This document shows, in pieces, positions 46,036 through 54,851 of a stretch of DNA of 64,000 nucleotides. Source of the stretch: Noviherbaspirillum humi (GTDB lineage Bacteria; Pseudomonadota; Gammaproteobacteria; Burkholderiales; Burkholderiaceae_D). Location of the stretch: positions 62,001 to 126,000 of the forward strand of contig NZ_FZOT01000010.1 of the NCBI RefSeq assembly GCF_900188095.1. Reading direction: 5' to 3'. Position 1 is the first letter of the stretch, and every line of letters starts with the position of its first letter. The translations under genes and the position numbers were made by a program. A model generated the notes under the pieces. That model made no database searches. It saw nothing but the letters and a program-made list of their open reading frames with translations, and was not told the DNA's origin.

Positions 46036-46623
46036 TCAGGATTTCAGCTTGGTGATCTTGGTGCCTTCGAGCGTCAGGTTCGCCATCAGGCCGGCATTGG
46101 TCAGCACGAAAGCCACCACCGGACCCTGCACGGTGTTGATATCGATGGCGCCATTGGCGCCGGCGCGCAGTACCGCCACCGACGCATCGGCACCGACCGA
46201 CCAGCCTTCGCTGGCGCGGAATTTGTCGAGCGCGTCCTGGGTCATGAAGAGGAACATGATCGCCTTGGACTGAGCGCCGATCTGCAGACCGACCGATACC
46301 GACGCCAGGTTGTAATAGTCCACCGGTGCTCCGCTGACCTGCAGCACGCCATCGCCATATTGGCCGCCGACGCCGAGGCCGGCCGCGATCACCGACGGGA
46401 ACACCAGCACGCCCCGCGCCTTGCTCACCAGGTCGCGCGCGCCCGGAGTGCTGCTGTACAGCCGGCTGAGCGCGTTGCTGGCGTTGGTGTTGATGTCGCG
46501 CCGCCGTGCGGTGGGATCATCGCCCTTGCTGACGCTGGTGGTGGCGGTGGTGCCGCAGGCGCCCAGCAGCATTGAGGCGGCGGCGCCGGCCGCGGTAGCG
46601 ATAACGAACTGTCGTCTTTGCAT
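46036..46623 (-). CDS. SYLF/YSC84-domain lipoprotein
   Basis: This 195-residue protein has a signal with lipobox LLGAC (Cys near 23), then the SYLF lipid-binding domain (SKARGVLVFPSVIAAGLGVGGQYGDGV, then VGLQIGAQSKAIMFLFMTQDALDKF). Eukaryotic homologues bind phosphoinositides; bacterial members are periplasmic or outer-membrane proteins of unknown role, often induced by stress. CGGAGATAGCC precedes the ATG. Confidence 0.92.
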   Translation of the reverse strand: MQRRQFVIATAAGAAASMLLGACGTTATTSVSKGDDPTARRRDINTNASNALSRLYSSTPGARDLVSKARGVLVFPSVIAAGLGVGGQYGDGVLQVSGAPVDYYNLASVSVGLQIGAQSKAIMFLFMTQDALDKFRASEGWSVGADASVAVLRAGANGAIDINTVQGPVVAFVLTNAGLMANLTLEGTKITKLKS

Positions 46624-46903
46624 GGCTATCTCCGGAAAAGTGGATAAGGGTGAAACCGGGTGACTCCTCGCAACCGTCTTTCCGGCCGCGACCAGGCCGT
46701 CCGCCGGCGTGGAATGCGCGCAGACTTCAGGCCGGCCGGGCCGGAATCGGATCGTTCATGACCTTGGCTGGCGCCGTGGGAGCGAGTTGCAGCACTCTTC
46801 GGCGACGCCATTTATCCTGTCCTTCGACCTTGCAAAATCGGGCGAGTGCCGGCGCCTGCTTAACGTGGGTCAAGCAAAGCGCCGATTGATTTGACGCATG
46901 GCA

Positions 46904-47455
46904 TCAGCGCGTGCGGCGGCGCTGCAGCAGGTAGTAGCCGAGCCCGACCACCGCCGAGGCTACCGCCACCTTGCGCGCCAGGCCGGCCGGGTTGTGCCTG
47001 AACTCGGCCTTGATGCCCATCTCGGCGAAGATGTTCGGCACGTGGCCGCGCATCAGGTCCTGGCCTATGCCTTCCACCATGTTGACCCGGTCCGCCAGCA
47101 GCAGGATCAGCCAGTGGCGGATGTCGTTCTCGCTCAGGCGGAAGGCGAAGTCGCGCATCATGCCGGAGAGCCCACTGGGCGGCGAGCTGGTGCCGAACAC
47201 CGGCGTGATGCCGGGCCGCTCGGTGGAGTGGAACACCTTCATGTGCACCGGCTGCGGTTCCGGCTCGGTCCAGTGCACGCCTTCCAGGCGCGGCGGCGTG
47301 CGTTCCATCGGATAGGCCGGCCGGTTGCGGTGGTCGAGGTCGGCGCCCCAGCCGACGATGTGGGAATGTTCGCGCTGCTGGCGCGCCTGATGTTCGGCCG
47401 GCGTCACCGAGCCGACATGGTCGTGGCCGGAGTGTTCATCATGTCCTTGCTGCAT
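46904..47455 (-). CDS. hypothetical protein with His-rich N-terminus and C-terminal membrane helix
   Basis: This 183-residue protein begins MQQGHDEHSGHDHVG, a His/Asp cluster that could bind metal. The middle holds RLSENDIRHWLILLLADRVNMVEG and the end is one hydrophobic helix (VAVASAVVGLGYYLL) with a basic tail, QRRRTR. It therefore looks like a membrane-tethered cytoplasmic or periplasmic protein. AAAGGAATCCCACC precedes the ATG. It is the second gene of an operon with the Zn-alcohol dehydrogenase, 23 bp downstream. I recognise no known function. Confidence 0.75.
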   Translation of the reverse strand: MQQGHDEHSGHDHVGSVTPAEHQARQQREHSHIVGWGADLDHRNRPAYPMERTPPRLEGVHWTEPEPQPVHMKVFHSTERPGITPVFGTSSPPSGLSGMMRDFAFRLSENDIRHWLILLLADRVNMVEGIGQDLMRGHVPNIFAEMGIKAEFRHNPAGLARKVAVASAVVGLGYYLLQRRRTR

Positions 47456-47478
47456 GGTGGGATTCCTTTCGACAGGGT

Positions 47479-48648
47479 TCAGTGGACCAGCGCGAGATTC
47501 GGCACGTTGGGCGGCACCAGGATCGTCTTGATGCAGTCATCCAGCTTGCTGGAGAAGATGTGATACGCATCCGACACTTCCTCCAGCGGCACGCGGTGGG
47601 TGATGATCTGCTTCGGATCGAGGCGCCCGGCCTGGATGTGCTCGATCAGGCGCGGCAGGTGGCGCTTGACGCTGGCCTGGTTCATGCGCAGCGTGAGGCC
47701 CTTGTTGAGCGCATTGCCGATCGGCACCGCGTTGAAGGTGGGTCCGTACACGCCGACGATGGACACCGTGCCGCCCTTGCGCACCGAATTGATCGCCCAG
47801 TGCAGGACGGTGGCGGAACCGGCCTGCAGCTTCAGGTAGCGGCCGGTGAGGTGCTGCAAGGCGTTGCCCGCCGCTTCGCCGCCAACCGCGTCGATGCAGA
47901 CATCGGCGCCGAGCCAGTCGGTCATCTTCTTGATGTGCTCCGCCATGTCGTTCACCTCGCGGAAGTTCACCACCTCGCACTGGGCGTAGTTCTTCACGAA
48001 CTCCAGCCGGTACTCGACATGGTCGACCACGATCACCCGGCCGGCGCCCATCAGCCAGGCCGACTTGGCGGCGAAGATGCCGACCGGCCCGGCGCCGAAC
48101 ACCACCACCGTATCGCCCTGCTCGATGCCGCCCATCTCGGCGGCCTGGTAGCCGGTGGGCAGGGCGTCGGTCAGCAGCACCGCATCGTCCACGTCGAGGT
48201 CCTTGGGAATCACCGTCGGGCCGACATCGGCCATCGGCACCCGCACCAGTTCCGCCTGGCCGCCGTCGTAGCCGCCGGCGGTGTGGGAGTAGCCATAGAT
48301 GGCGCCCACCGCCGTGGCCTGCGAGTTGGTGTTGTGGCAGTTGCCGTACAGCTCCTTCTGGCAGAAGAAGCAGGAGCCGCAGAAGATGTTGAAGGGCACC
48401 AGCACATGGTCGCCCACCTTCAGGTTCTGCACCGAGGGACCGACCGCCTCGACGATGCCGGTGAACTCGTGGCCGAAGGTCATTCCCACCCGTGTGTCCG
48501 GCACCAGGCCGTGGTACAGGTGCAGGTCCGACCCGCAGATGCAGGAACGGGTCACGCGGATGATGGCGTCGTTCGGATGCTCGATCTCCGGATCGGGCTT
48601 GTAATCCGCGCGCACGCGATAGGGTCCTCGGTAGTTCATGGCCAGCAT
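47479..48648 (-). CDS. zinc-dependent alcohol dehydrogenase (formaldehyde-dehydrogenase-like)
   Basis: This 389-residue medium-chain dehydrogenase has catalytic zinc ligands in CICGSDLHLYHG and GHEF, four structural-zinc cysteines in FCGSCFFCQKELYGNC, and the NAD motif GAGPVGIFAAK. The sequence is of the threonine-dehydrogenase / glutathione-independent formaldehyde dehydrogenase type with LPTGYQAAEMGGI. It probably oxidises a small alcohol or aldehyde adduct. CAGGAGAAGCTT precedes the ATG at 48648. It heads an operon with the His-rich 183-residue protein. Confidence 0.92.
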   Translation of the reverse strand: MLAMNYRGPYRVRADYKPDPEIEHPNDAIIRVTRSCICGSDLHLYHGLVPDTRVGMTFGHEFTGIVEAVGPSVQNLKVGDHVLVPFNIFCGSCFFCQKELYGNCHNTNSQATAVGAIYGYSHTAGGYDGGQAELVRVPMADVGPTVIPKDLDVDDAVLLTDALPTGYQAAEMGGIEQGDTVVVFGAGPVGIFAAKSAWLMGAGRVIVVDHVEYRLEFVKNYAQCEVVNFREVNDMAEHIKKMTDWLGADVCIDAVGGEAAGNALQHLTGRYLKLQAGSATVLHWAINSVRKGGTVSIVGVYGPTFNAVPIGNALNKGLTLRMNQASVKRHLPRLIEHIQAGRLDPKQIITHRVPLEEVSDAYHIFSSKLDDCIKTILVPPNVPNLALVH

Positions 48649-48889
48649 AAGCTTCTCCTGTTGAATCGATGACGAAGGGCAAGAAGAGGGCAATGATTGT
48701 TTGCCAACGTCCTGATTCAGACACCGCCGCGCAAAAAGGTTTTCGCCGAAGCGCAATCTTTGCCGCCGGCAGGAGCGGACCGATGCCGGCGTCGAAAGGA
48801 AAAGTCTCCGCCGCGGCGCAGCGCATGCGCCACCCATGCCTTATGATTGAAGAAAAAAAACATTTCCATCCATCAGACGAGGAGACGAC

Positions 48890-49909
48890 ATGCCCACCGT
48901 AGAACACCGCACCATCCCCGATGCGCCGGCGCTGGCCGGCAGGCGGCGCGCCATGCTGGCAGTCGCGGCGCTGGCTGCGGCGCTGCCGCTGGCCGCCGGC
49001 GCCCAGACCGCCTGGCCCGCCAAATCGATTCGCATCATCGTGCCGCAGCCGCCTGGCGGCGGCTTCGACAACACCGCGCGCCTGCTGGCCGACAAGCTCG
49101 GCCCGCTGCTCGGCCAGCCGGTCATCGTCGAGAACAAGCCCGGCTCCGGCACCCTGGTCGGCACCGACTATGCGGCCAAGGCCGCGCCGGACGGCTATAC
49201 CCTGCTGCTCGGAGCGCTGTCCAACATCGCCCTCAATCCCGGCATGTACGCCAAGCTGTCCTACGATCCGCTGCATGACTTCACGCCGATCGGACTGGCG
49301 GTCGCCTATTCCTATACTCTGGTGGCGCGGTCGGACCTGCCGCAGAAATCGCTGCGCGAGCTGATCCAGTATTCGAAGGCCAATCCCGGCAAGATTTCCT
49401 ACGCCTCCGGCGGCAACGGCTCCGGCCAGCATGTGGCCGCCGCGGCTACCGCCCACCTCGCCGGCGTCAACTGGCTGCACATCCCCTACAAGGGCGCGCA
49501 GGCCGCCTACCAGGATGTGCTCGCCGGCCGGGTCGACCTGTTCTTCGACATCACGCCCACCGCTCGCACCCAGATCGAGGGCGGCCGCGCCAAGCCGCTG
49601 GCAGTGTCGTCCCGCGAGCGCCAGCCCTCGCTGCCCGACGTGCCCTCGGTCGCCGAGACCGGCGTGGCCAACCTCGACATGGAAAGCTGGTTCGGCCTGT
49701 TCGCGCCGGCCGGCGTGCCGGCGCCGGTGGTGCAGCGCCTGCAGGCCGAATTCGCCAAGGTGATGGCCATGCCGGACGTGATCGAGCGCTGGAAGGCCAG
49801 CGGCGGCCGACCCCTGCAGCTGACGCCAGCCGAAACCACGGCGCTGATCCGGCGCGATACCGAACGCTGGACGGCGCTGCTGCGGGAGATGAAGCTGAAG
49901 GCGGATTGA
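48890..49909 (+). CDS. Bug/TctC-family solute-binding protein
   Basis: This 339-residue periplasmic receptor has a signal with GRRRAML (Tat-like) and the hydrophobic AVAALAAALPLAAGA. Family motifs are WPAKSIRIIVPQPPGGGFDN, VENKPGSGTLVG, APDGYTLLLGA and IPYKGAQAAYQD. Bug proteins bind carboxylates or neutral small molecules; the ligand is unknown. GAGGAGACGAC precedes the ATG. No TctAB permease is adjacent. It is followed about 110 bp later by an FMN reductase gene. Confidence 0.9.
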   Translation: MPTVEHRTIPDAPALAGRRRAMLAVAALAAALPLAAGAQTAWPAKSIRIIVPQPPGGGFDNTARLLADKLGPLLGQPVIVENKPGSGTLVGTDYAAKAAPDGYTLLLGALSNIALNPGMYAKLSYDPLHDFTPIGLAVAYSYTLVARSDLPQKSLRELIQYSKANPGKISYASGGNGSGQHVAAAATAHLAGVNWLHIPYKGAQAAYQDVLAGRVDLFFDITPTARTQIEGGRAKPLAVSSRERQPSLPDVPSVAETGVANLDMESWFGLFAPAGVPAPVVQRLQAEFAKVMAMPDVIERWKASGGRPLQLTPAETTALIRRDTERWTALLREMKLKAD

Positions 49910-50018
49910 GGGTCGGGCGGCTTCCGCGCCGGCGCGGCCTGCACGATCTCCGATTTAATGTTTTACTACCGCTGTTTTTCGTTCATTCAGTTCATTCACT
50001 CAGCGAGAGAAAAGCCCT

Positions 50019-50582
50019 ATGAAAATCGGAGTCGTCGTCGGAAGCCCCCGCAAGCAATCCTTCAGCCGCAAGCTCGCCAACGCCATCGGCGAGCTGGTCC
50101 CCGCCGGCATGCAGATGGAGATCATCCCGATCGACAATCTGCCGTTCTACAACCAGGACCTGGAAGACGCAGGCGAATCGCCCGCCACCTGGCTCGAGTT
50201 CCGCGACCGCCTGCGTGCCTGCGACGGCATCCTGTTCGTCACGCCGGAATACAACCGCGGCGTGCCGGCGATGCTGAAGAACGCCATCGACGTCGGCTCG
50301 CGCCCCTATGGCAAGGCCGCCTGGGGAGGGAAGCCGGCGGCCGTGGTGTCCATCTCCCAGGGCCCGATGGGCGGCTTCGGCGCCAATCACGCCCTGCGCC
50401 AGTCGCTGGTGTTCCTCAACATGCCTTGCATGCAGCAGCCGGAAGCGTATATCGGCGGCGTGGCCAACCTGTTCGACGCCGAGGGCAAGCTGACGGTGGA
50501 CAGCACCCGCGAATTTCTCACCAAGTTCGCCAATGCCGTCGCCGGCTGGGTGCAGCTGCACGCGGCGAAGCAGGCGGCCTGA
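50019..50582 (+). CDS. NADPH-dependent FMN reductase (chromate-reductase-like)
   Basis: This 187-residue flavoprotein has the flavodoxin-like fold: GSPRKQSFSRKLANAI at the phosphate-binding loop (about 8-24), NQDLED and LFVTPEYNRGVPAMLKNAID (the FMN-contact motif of the family). Relatives such as ChrR and azoreductase reduce quinones, chromate or azo dyes and protect against oxidative stress. GAGAGAAAAG precedes the ATG. It faces the ADP-forming ligase gene tail to tail. Confidence 0.92.
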   Translation: MKIGVVVGSPRKQSFSRKLANAIGELVPAGMQMEIIPIDNLPFYNQDLEDAGESPATWLEFRDRLRACDGILFVTPEYNRGVPAMLKNAIDVGSRPYGKAAWGGKPAAVVSISQGPMGGFGANHALRQSLVFLNMPCMQQPEAYIGGVANLFDAEGKLTVDSTREFLTKFANAVAGWVQLHAAKQAA

Positions 50583-50625
50583 GGACGCGGCGGATTTCAG
50601 GAAAGCGCCGCCCGACCGCGCCCAA

Positions 50626-50721
50626 GCCGTCGACCAGTTGCGTCGACGGCGAATGACCGTTGCAGCCACGTCCTCCGGCGCTGCCGATCACGGTAGCGCC
50701 CGTGCAGGAGAACCACGGGCG
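50626..50721. terminator. two hairpins between convergent genes
   Basis: Stem 50626-50634 with 50642-50650 (9 bp, loop CAGTTGC) and stem 50697-50704 with 50714-50721 (8 bp, 9-nt loop). They lie between the FMN reductase and ligase genes and may stop transcription from both sides. No T-run. Confidence 0.45.
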
Positions 50722-50765
50722 GCCGTCGCCAGCTGCGCCACATCCACGCCATACCCGCCGCCGGC

Positions 50766-52853
50766 CTACTGGCCGAGCACAACCACGCCATCGGCCGCCC
50801 GCACCCCTTGCCCTTCCGGCAGGACGAACAGCGGATTGATTTCGGCTTCGACGAGACGGCTTCCCAGCTGCGCGGCCATTTCAGAAAAGGCGACGATGGC
50901 CGATGCAAGGGCATCGACGTCTGCCTTCGGACGGCCGCGAAAGCCGTCGAGAAGCGGCCAGCTCTTGAGTTCCCGCGCCAGTTCCAGCGCCTCGGTTCGG
51001 CTGAGTCCGCCTGCCGGCGGCAGCAGGCGCATCGTGGTGTCATTGAAAAGCTCGGCCGCGATGCCGCCCATGCCGAGCAGAATCGCCGAGCCGAGCGCAT
51101 CCCGGTGGAAGCCCAGGATGAGTTCCGTGCCGCCCTTGATCATTTCCTGCACGAGGAACCGATCGGGCGCGATGCCGGTGTTGGACCGGACTTCGACGGT
51201 CATCGCTTCCAGCCGTGTACCGACTTCTTCCGGCTTCAGGTTGACGGCGACGCCGCCGACATCGCTCTTGTGGGTAATCTCGTTCGACAGGATCTTGAGC
51301 ACCACGCCCTCCCCGAGCTCCCGCGCGGCGCGTTCGGCCTCGGCTGCGGTCTTGACCACCGCCTCCCGCACCCCCGGCACGCCGAAGCGGGCGAACAGCT
51401 GCTTGGCCTGGGCTTCATCGAGTGATCCAACCGGAAGTTCTGCGGTCGACGCTTGTGCCTGCAGGCCCGGCTGCATGGATGGCGCACGCCAGCGCGCCGC
51501 CTGGCGCATGCCGCCAAGTGCCGCCGCGCAGCTTTCCGGCGCCATGAAAGCCGGCACGCCGCGCTGGGTAAGCAGCGCGGCCACTTCGGGCGCATGCGGA
51601 CTTACGTATGCCAGGACCGGCTTGTCGCTGGTATGCATGCAGTCCTGGATCGCGCCGGCCATCAGCTCGGGCATCGCCAGGCCGGAAGAACCGACGATGA
51701 TGCACAGCGCGTCATAGCCAGGGCTGTCGAGCAGCGCTTGGATCGCTCCCCGCAGCAGGTCGGGTTGCAGCCCGGCGAGCGTCACGTCGATCGGGTTCCG
51801 GTCGAGCGCCGCGTGGTCGCCGCTCTGCAGCGCCCGCAGGCGGGCCGCGGTCTCTTCATCCGGCGGCGGGGTCTCGAAGCCGGACACGCCCAGGTTATCC
51901 GACACCAGAGTCCCGGCGCCGCCGGTGGAAGTCAGCACGGCGACGCGATTGCCGCGCAGCACGCGTCCCGTTGCCAATGCCGCGGGAATGTCGAGCAGAT
52001 CGGCAAATGTCTGCGCGCGGATGATGCCAACCTGCCTGAACAGTGCATCGTACATGCGGTCGGCGCCGGCCAGCGCGCCGGTATGCGAGACGGCGGCCTT
52101 GGCGCCGGCCTCCGACCGGCCGATCTTGAATGCCACGATCGGCTTGCCGGCGCGCGCCGCCTTCAACGCGGCGGCGCGGAAGGTGTCGGGATTGCGCACG
52201 CTTTCGACATACAGCGCAATGACCTTGGTCGCTTCATCATCGGCCAGGTGATCGATGAAGTCGGACAGGTCGAGGTCGGCTTCGTTGCTGGTGGAAACCA
52301 GCTTGGACAAGCCGATGCCCCGGGCCGCGGCGCGCGACAGCAGCGCGCCCAGGATGCCGCCGCTTTGCGACACCACGCCAACCGCGCCGGCCGGAAAATG
52401 CGCCATCTCCAGGGCGCCGCTGGCGGACAGGACGATGTCGTCGGTGAGGTTGACTAGGCCGATCGTATTGGGCCCCAGCAGGCGCATCTTCCCGGCCGCT
52501 TCCAGCAGTTGCTTCTGGCGCCGGGCGCCCTCCTCGCCGGTTTCGGTATAGCCGCTGGCGAGCACGATGGCCGCCGCCGCGCCGCGCGCCGCCAGCTCCC
52601 GCACCGCCAGGTGTGCGCGCTCCGCGCCGAGCAGCACGATGCCGACGTCGGGCACCTCCGGCAGCGACGCGACGTCGGGATGGCAGCGCAATCCGGCGAT
52701 GCTCTCGACGCGCGGATTGACCGGGTAGATGGCGCCCTTGAAGCCATGCTTGAGCAAGTACGATACCGGACGTCCGGCGGTCTTTTTCACATCGGCGGAT
52801 GCGCCGATGACGGCGACGCTGCGCGGCTTGAGCAGGCGGGAAATCGCGTCCAT
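50766..52853 (-). CDS. ADP-forming acyl-CoA synthetase (acetate-CoA ligase family)
   Basis: This is a 695-residue single-chain acyl-CoA ligase (NDP-forming). The CoA-binding domain lies at about 1-130 (IGASADVKKTAGRPVSYLLKH), the succinyl-CoA-ligase-like domain at about 140-450 with the phospho-His motif VSHTGALAG, and the ATP-grasp domain at about 480-695 (VLKILSNEITHKSDVGGVAVN and EINPLFVLP). It converts a carboxylic acid, CoA and ATP to the acyl-CoA, ADP and Pi. AAGGAGTGAGAAAC precedes the ATG; only 5 bp separate it from the hydratase gene, so they are co-translated. Its substrate is not known. Confidence 0.92.
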   Translation of the reverse strand: MDAISRLLKPRSVAVIGASADVKKTAGRPVSYLLKHGFKGAIYPVNPRVESIAGLRCHPDVASLPEVPDVGIVLLGAERAHLAVRELAARGAAAAIVLASGYTETGEEGARRQKQLLEAAGKMRLLGPNTIGLVNLTDDIVLSASGALEMAHFPAGAVGVVSQSGGILGALLSRAAARGIGLSKLVSTSNEADLDLSDFIDHLADDEATKVIALYVESVRNPDTFRAAALKAARAGKPIVAFKIGRSEAGAKAAVSHTGALAGADRMYDALFRQVGIIRAQTFADLLDIPAALATGRVLRGNRVAVLTSTGGAGTLVSDNLGVSGFETPPPDEETAARLRALQSGDHAALDRNPIDVTLAGLQPDLLRGAIQALLDSPGYDALCIIVGSSGLAMPELMAGAIQDCMHTSDKPVLAYVSPHAPEVAALLTQRGVPAFMAPESCAAALGGMRQAARWRAPSMQPGLQAQASTAELPVGSLDEAQAKQLFARFGVPGVREAVVKTAAEAERAARELGEGVVLKILSNEITHKSDVGGVAVNLKPEEVGTRLEAMTVEVRSNTGIAPDRFLVQEMIKGGTELILGFHRDALGSAILLGMGGIAAELFNDTTMRLLPPAGGLSRTEALELARELKSWPLLDGFRGRPKADVDALASAIVAFSEMAAQLGSRLVEAEINPLFVLPEGQGVRAADGVVVLGQ

Positions 52854-52858
52854 GTTTC

Positions 52859-53659
52859 TCACTCCTTGCCGGTGCGCGCAGCGCTCTTTTCGAGGAACGC
52901 CATGACCGCGTCGCGGTGCTCGGTGCTGGTATAGCAGATGCCCTGGGCCTGGCTGCCCTGTGCGAAGACCTGCTCGGCCAGCAGTTCGAAGCTTTGGTTC
53001 AGGATGGTCTTGCCCAATGCCAGCGCGGTGGCCGAGCCTTTGCTCAGTTCCGCCGCCCATGCCTGGGCATCGGCAACCAGCGCATCGGCGCCGGTCAGGC
53101 GGTCGGCGATGCCGATCCGCAGCGCCTCCTCGGCGCCCACCTTGCGGCCGCTGAAGATCAACTCCTTGGCCTTGACCAGGCCGACGCGGCGCGGCAGGAA
53201 GTACATCCCGCCGCCATCGGGGATCAGGCCGCGATGGATATAGGACCAGGTGAAGCTGGCCGCGTCGCTGGCGATGATGAAGTCGCAGGCGAGCGCCGTG
53301 TCCGCGCCGAGACCGGAAGCGGCGCCATTGACCGCGGCGATGGTGGGCTTGGGCATGGTGTGCAGCAGGGATACCGTGTAATGGACCCGCTGCTGGCGGC
53401 TCCAGCCGTTGAAGGCCACTTCGCCGGCCGGTGCCTGCATGCGCCGCTCCATGCCGGCGACGTCGCCGCCTGCGCAGAAGCCCTTGCCGTTCCCGGTCAG
53501 CACCAGGGCGCGGATCGACTTGTCCGCGGCAACGCGCTCCAGCGCCGCGATGAACTGCGCGCGCATGTCGTCGCTCATCGCATTGCGTTTCTCCGGGCGA
53601 TTGAGGTAAATGGTCGCGATTCCAGACTGAATCTGCAGATCGATGAGTTCGGTGTTCAT
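52859..53659 (-). CDS. enoyl-CoA hydratase/isomerase
   Basis: This 266-residue crotonase-fold enzyme has oxyanion-hole segments FCAGGDVAGM and VNGAASGLGADTALACD, and GLIPDGGGMYF in the catalytic-acid region (Asp of PDGG in place of the usual Glu). Start 53659 uses AAGG, 9 nt upstream; the ATG at 53668 abuts it. It should hydrate or cleave an enoyl-CoA made by the partner ligase. It lies 27 bp after the Bug receptor and 5 bp before the ligase, in one operon under the IclR regulator. Confidence 0.9.
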   Translation of the reverse strand: MNTELIDLQIQSGIATIYLNRPEKRNAMSDDMRAQFIAALERVAADKSIRALVLTGNGKGFCAGGDVAGMERRMQAPAGEVAFNGWSRQQRVHYTVSLLHTMPKPTIAAVNGAASGLGADTALACDFIIASDAASFTWSYIHRGLIPDGGGMYFLPRRVGLVKAKELIFSGRKVGAEEALRIGIADRLTGADALVADAQAWAAELSKGSATALALGKTILNQSFELLAEQVFAQGSQAQGICYTSTEHRDAVMAFLEKSAARTGKE

Positions 53660-53686
53660 GGTATCCATCCTTGCGATGTCGTTGGT

Positions 53687-54679
53687 TCAGTTGGCGGTGA
53701 TATTGCTTTCCTTGACGATCTTCCGCCAGCGGGCTTCCTCGCCGCGCACATAGGCGTCCAGTTCGGCCGGCGCGCCGGCATTGACGATCAGGCCTTCCTC
53801 CTGGGCGCGCTTGCGGAAAGCGTCGGACTGGGTCGCCTTCTTCGTGGCGGCATTGATCCTGGCGATCACGTCCGGTGGCGTGCCGGCCGGGGCATACAAG
53901 CCATACCAGCTCTCCGCGGCATACTCGGCCACGCCGCTCTCGGCGATTGTCGGTACGTTCGGATAGGCCGGGGAACGCTGCGCGGTGGTCACTCCCAGGG
54001 CACGCAGCTTCCCGCTCTGGATGAAAGGCGTGACGGCGGCAGCGGTGCCGAACATCATGTCCACCTGGCCGCCCAGCAGGTCGGTAAGCGCGGGACCGGC
54101 GCCCTTGTAGGGAACGTGGGTCAGGCTGACCTTGGCCAGGTTCTTGAACAATTCGCCGGCCAGGTGGGCCGACGTGCCGTTGCCTTGCGATGCGTAAGTC
54201 AGGCTGCCGGGTTTGGCCCTGGCGGCGGCAGCGATATCCTGGACCGACTTGTACGGGCTTTCCGATTTGACGACGAGAATGTTCGGCGAGCGGCCGATCA
54301 GCACGACAGGCGCAAAGGCCTTGTCCGTTGCGTAAGGCAATTTGGCTTGCATGCCGGGATTGACCGCATGAGCAAACGTCGCCATCAACAGGGTATAGCC
54401 ATCCGGCGCGCTCTTGGCGACCGCTTCCGTTCCGATGATGGTGCCGGCGCCGGGCTTGTTCTCGACGATCACGGATTGTCCAAGGTCCCTGGACATCTCG
54501 GTCGCGAGTGCTCGGGCGATCAAGTCCGTTCCTCCCCCAGGCGCGAAAGGCACGACGATTTTCACGAGCTTTTCCGGATAGGCGGCGAAAGCGGAGCCGG
54601 CGCAGATGCCGGTGAGCGTTGCCGCGAGCGTTAGGATGGCGCCGCCATTGCGAAGCGAGAATCGCCAAAGCTTTTGCAT
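53687..54679 (-). CDS. Bug/TctC-family solute-binding protein
   Basis: This 330-residue periplasmic receptor has a signal peptide ending AGSAFAA and family motifs YPEKLVKIVVPFAPGGGTDLIAR, VENKPGAGTIIG, APDGYTLLMA and VPYKGAGPALTD. It is the first gene of the operon with the hydratase and the acyl-CoA ligase, so its ligand is probably the acid that the ligase activates. CAGGAGACAACC precedes the ATG. It is divergent from the IclR gene, with a palindromic operator between them. Confidence 0.92.
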   Translation of the reverse strand: MQKLWRFSLRNGGAILTLAATLTGICAGSAFAAYPEKLVKIVVPFAPGGGTDLIARALATEMSRDLGQSVIVENKPGAGTIIGTEAVAKSAPDGYTLLMATFAHAVNPGMQAKLPYATDKAFAPVVLIGRSPNILVVKSESPYKSVQDIAAAARAKPGSLTYASQGNGTSAHLAGELFKNLAKVSLTHVPYKGAGPALTDLLGGQVDMMFGTAAAVTPFIQSGKLRALGVTTAQRSPAYPNVPTIAESGVAEYAAESWYGLYAPAGTPPDVIARINAATKKATQSDAFRKRAQEEGLIVNAGAPAELDAYVRGEEARWRKIVKESNITAN

Positions 54680-54795
54680 GGTTGTCTCCTGAAGGAAGGT
54701 GGATGAATGGAAGGTGTGCGGCCAAAGAGGCCTGTGCCCTTGCTCTTCTCGGTTGTCGGCAGTTTATGCGTTAAGATCGGGCCATGATTGCTCCT

Positions 54796-54814
54796 ATTTC
54801 CATCTGGTGGAAAT
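54796..54814. promoter_or_regulatory. IclR-type operator
   Basis: ATTTCCA (54796-54802) and TGGAAAT (54808-54814) form a perfect inverted repeat around TCTGG, in the 172-bp gap between the divergent receptor operon and iclR-type gene. The half-sites match the TGGAAAT/ATTTCCA pattern known for IclR-family proteins. Confidence 0.8.
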
Positions 54815-54851
54815 GAGGTCATGAAGAAACACGGCACATGGAAAACGATCG

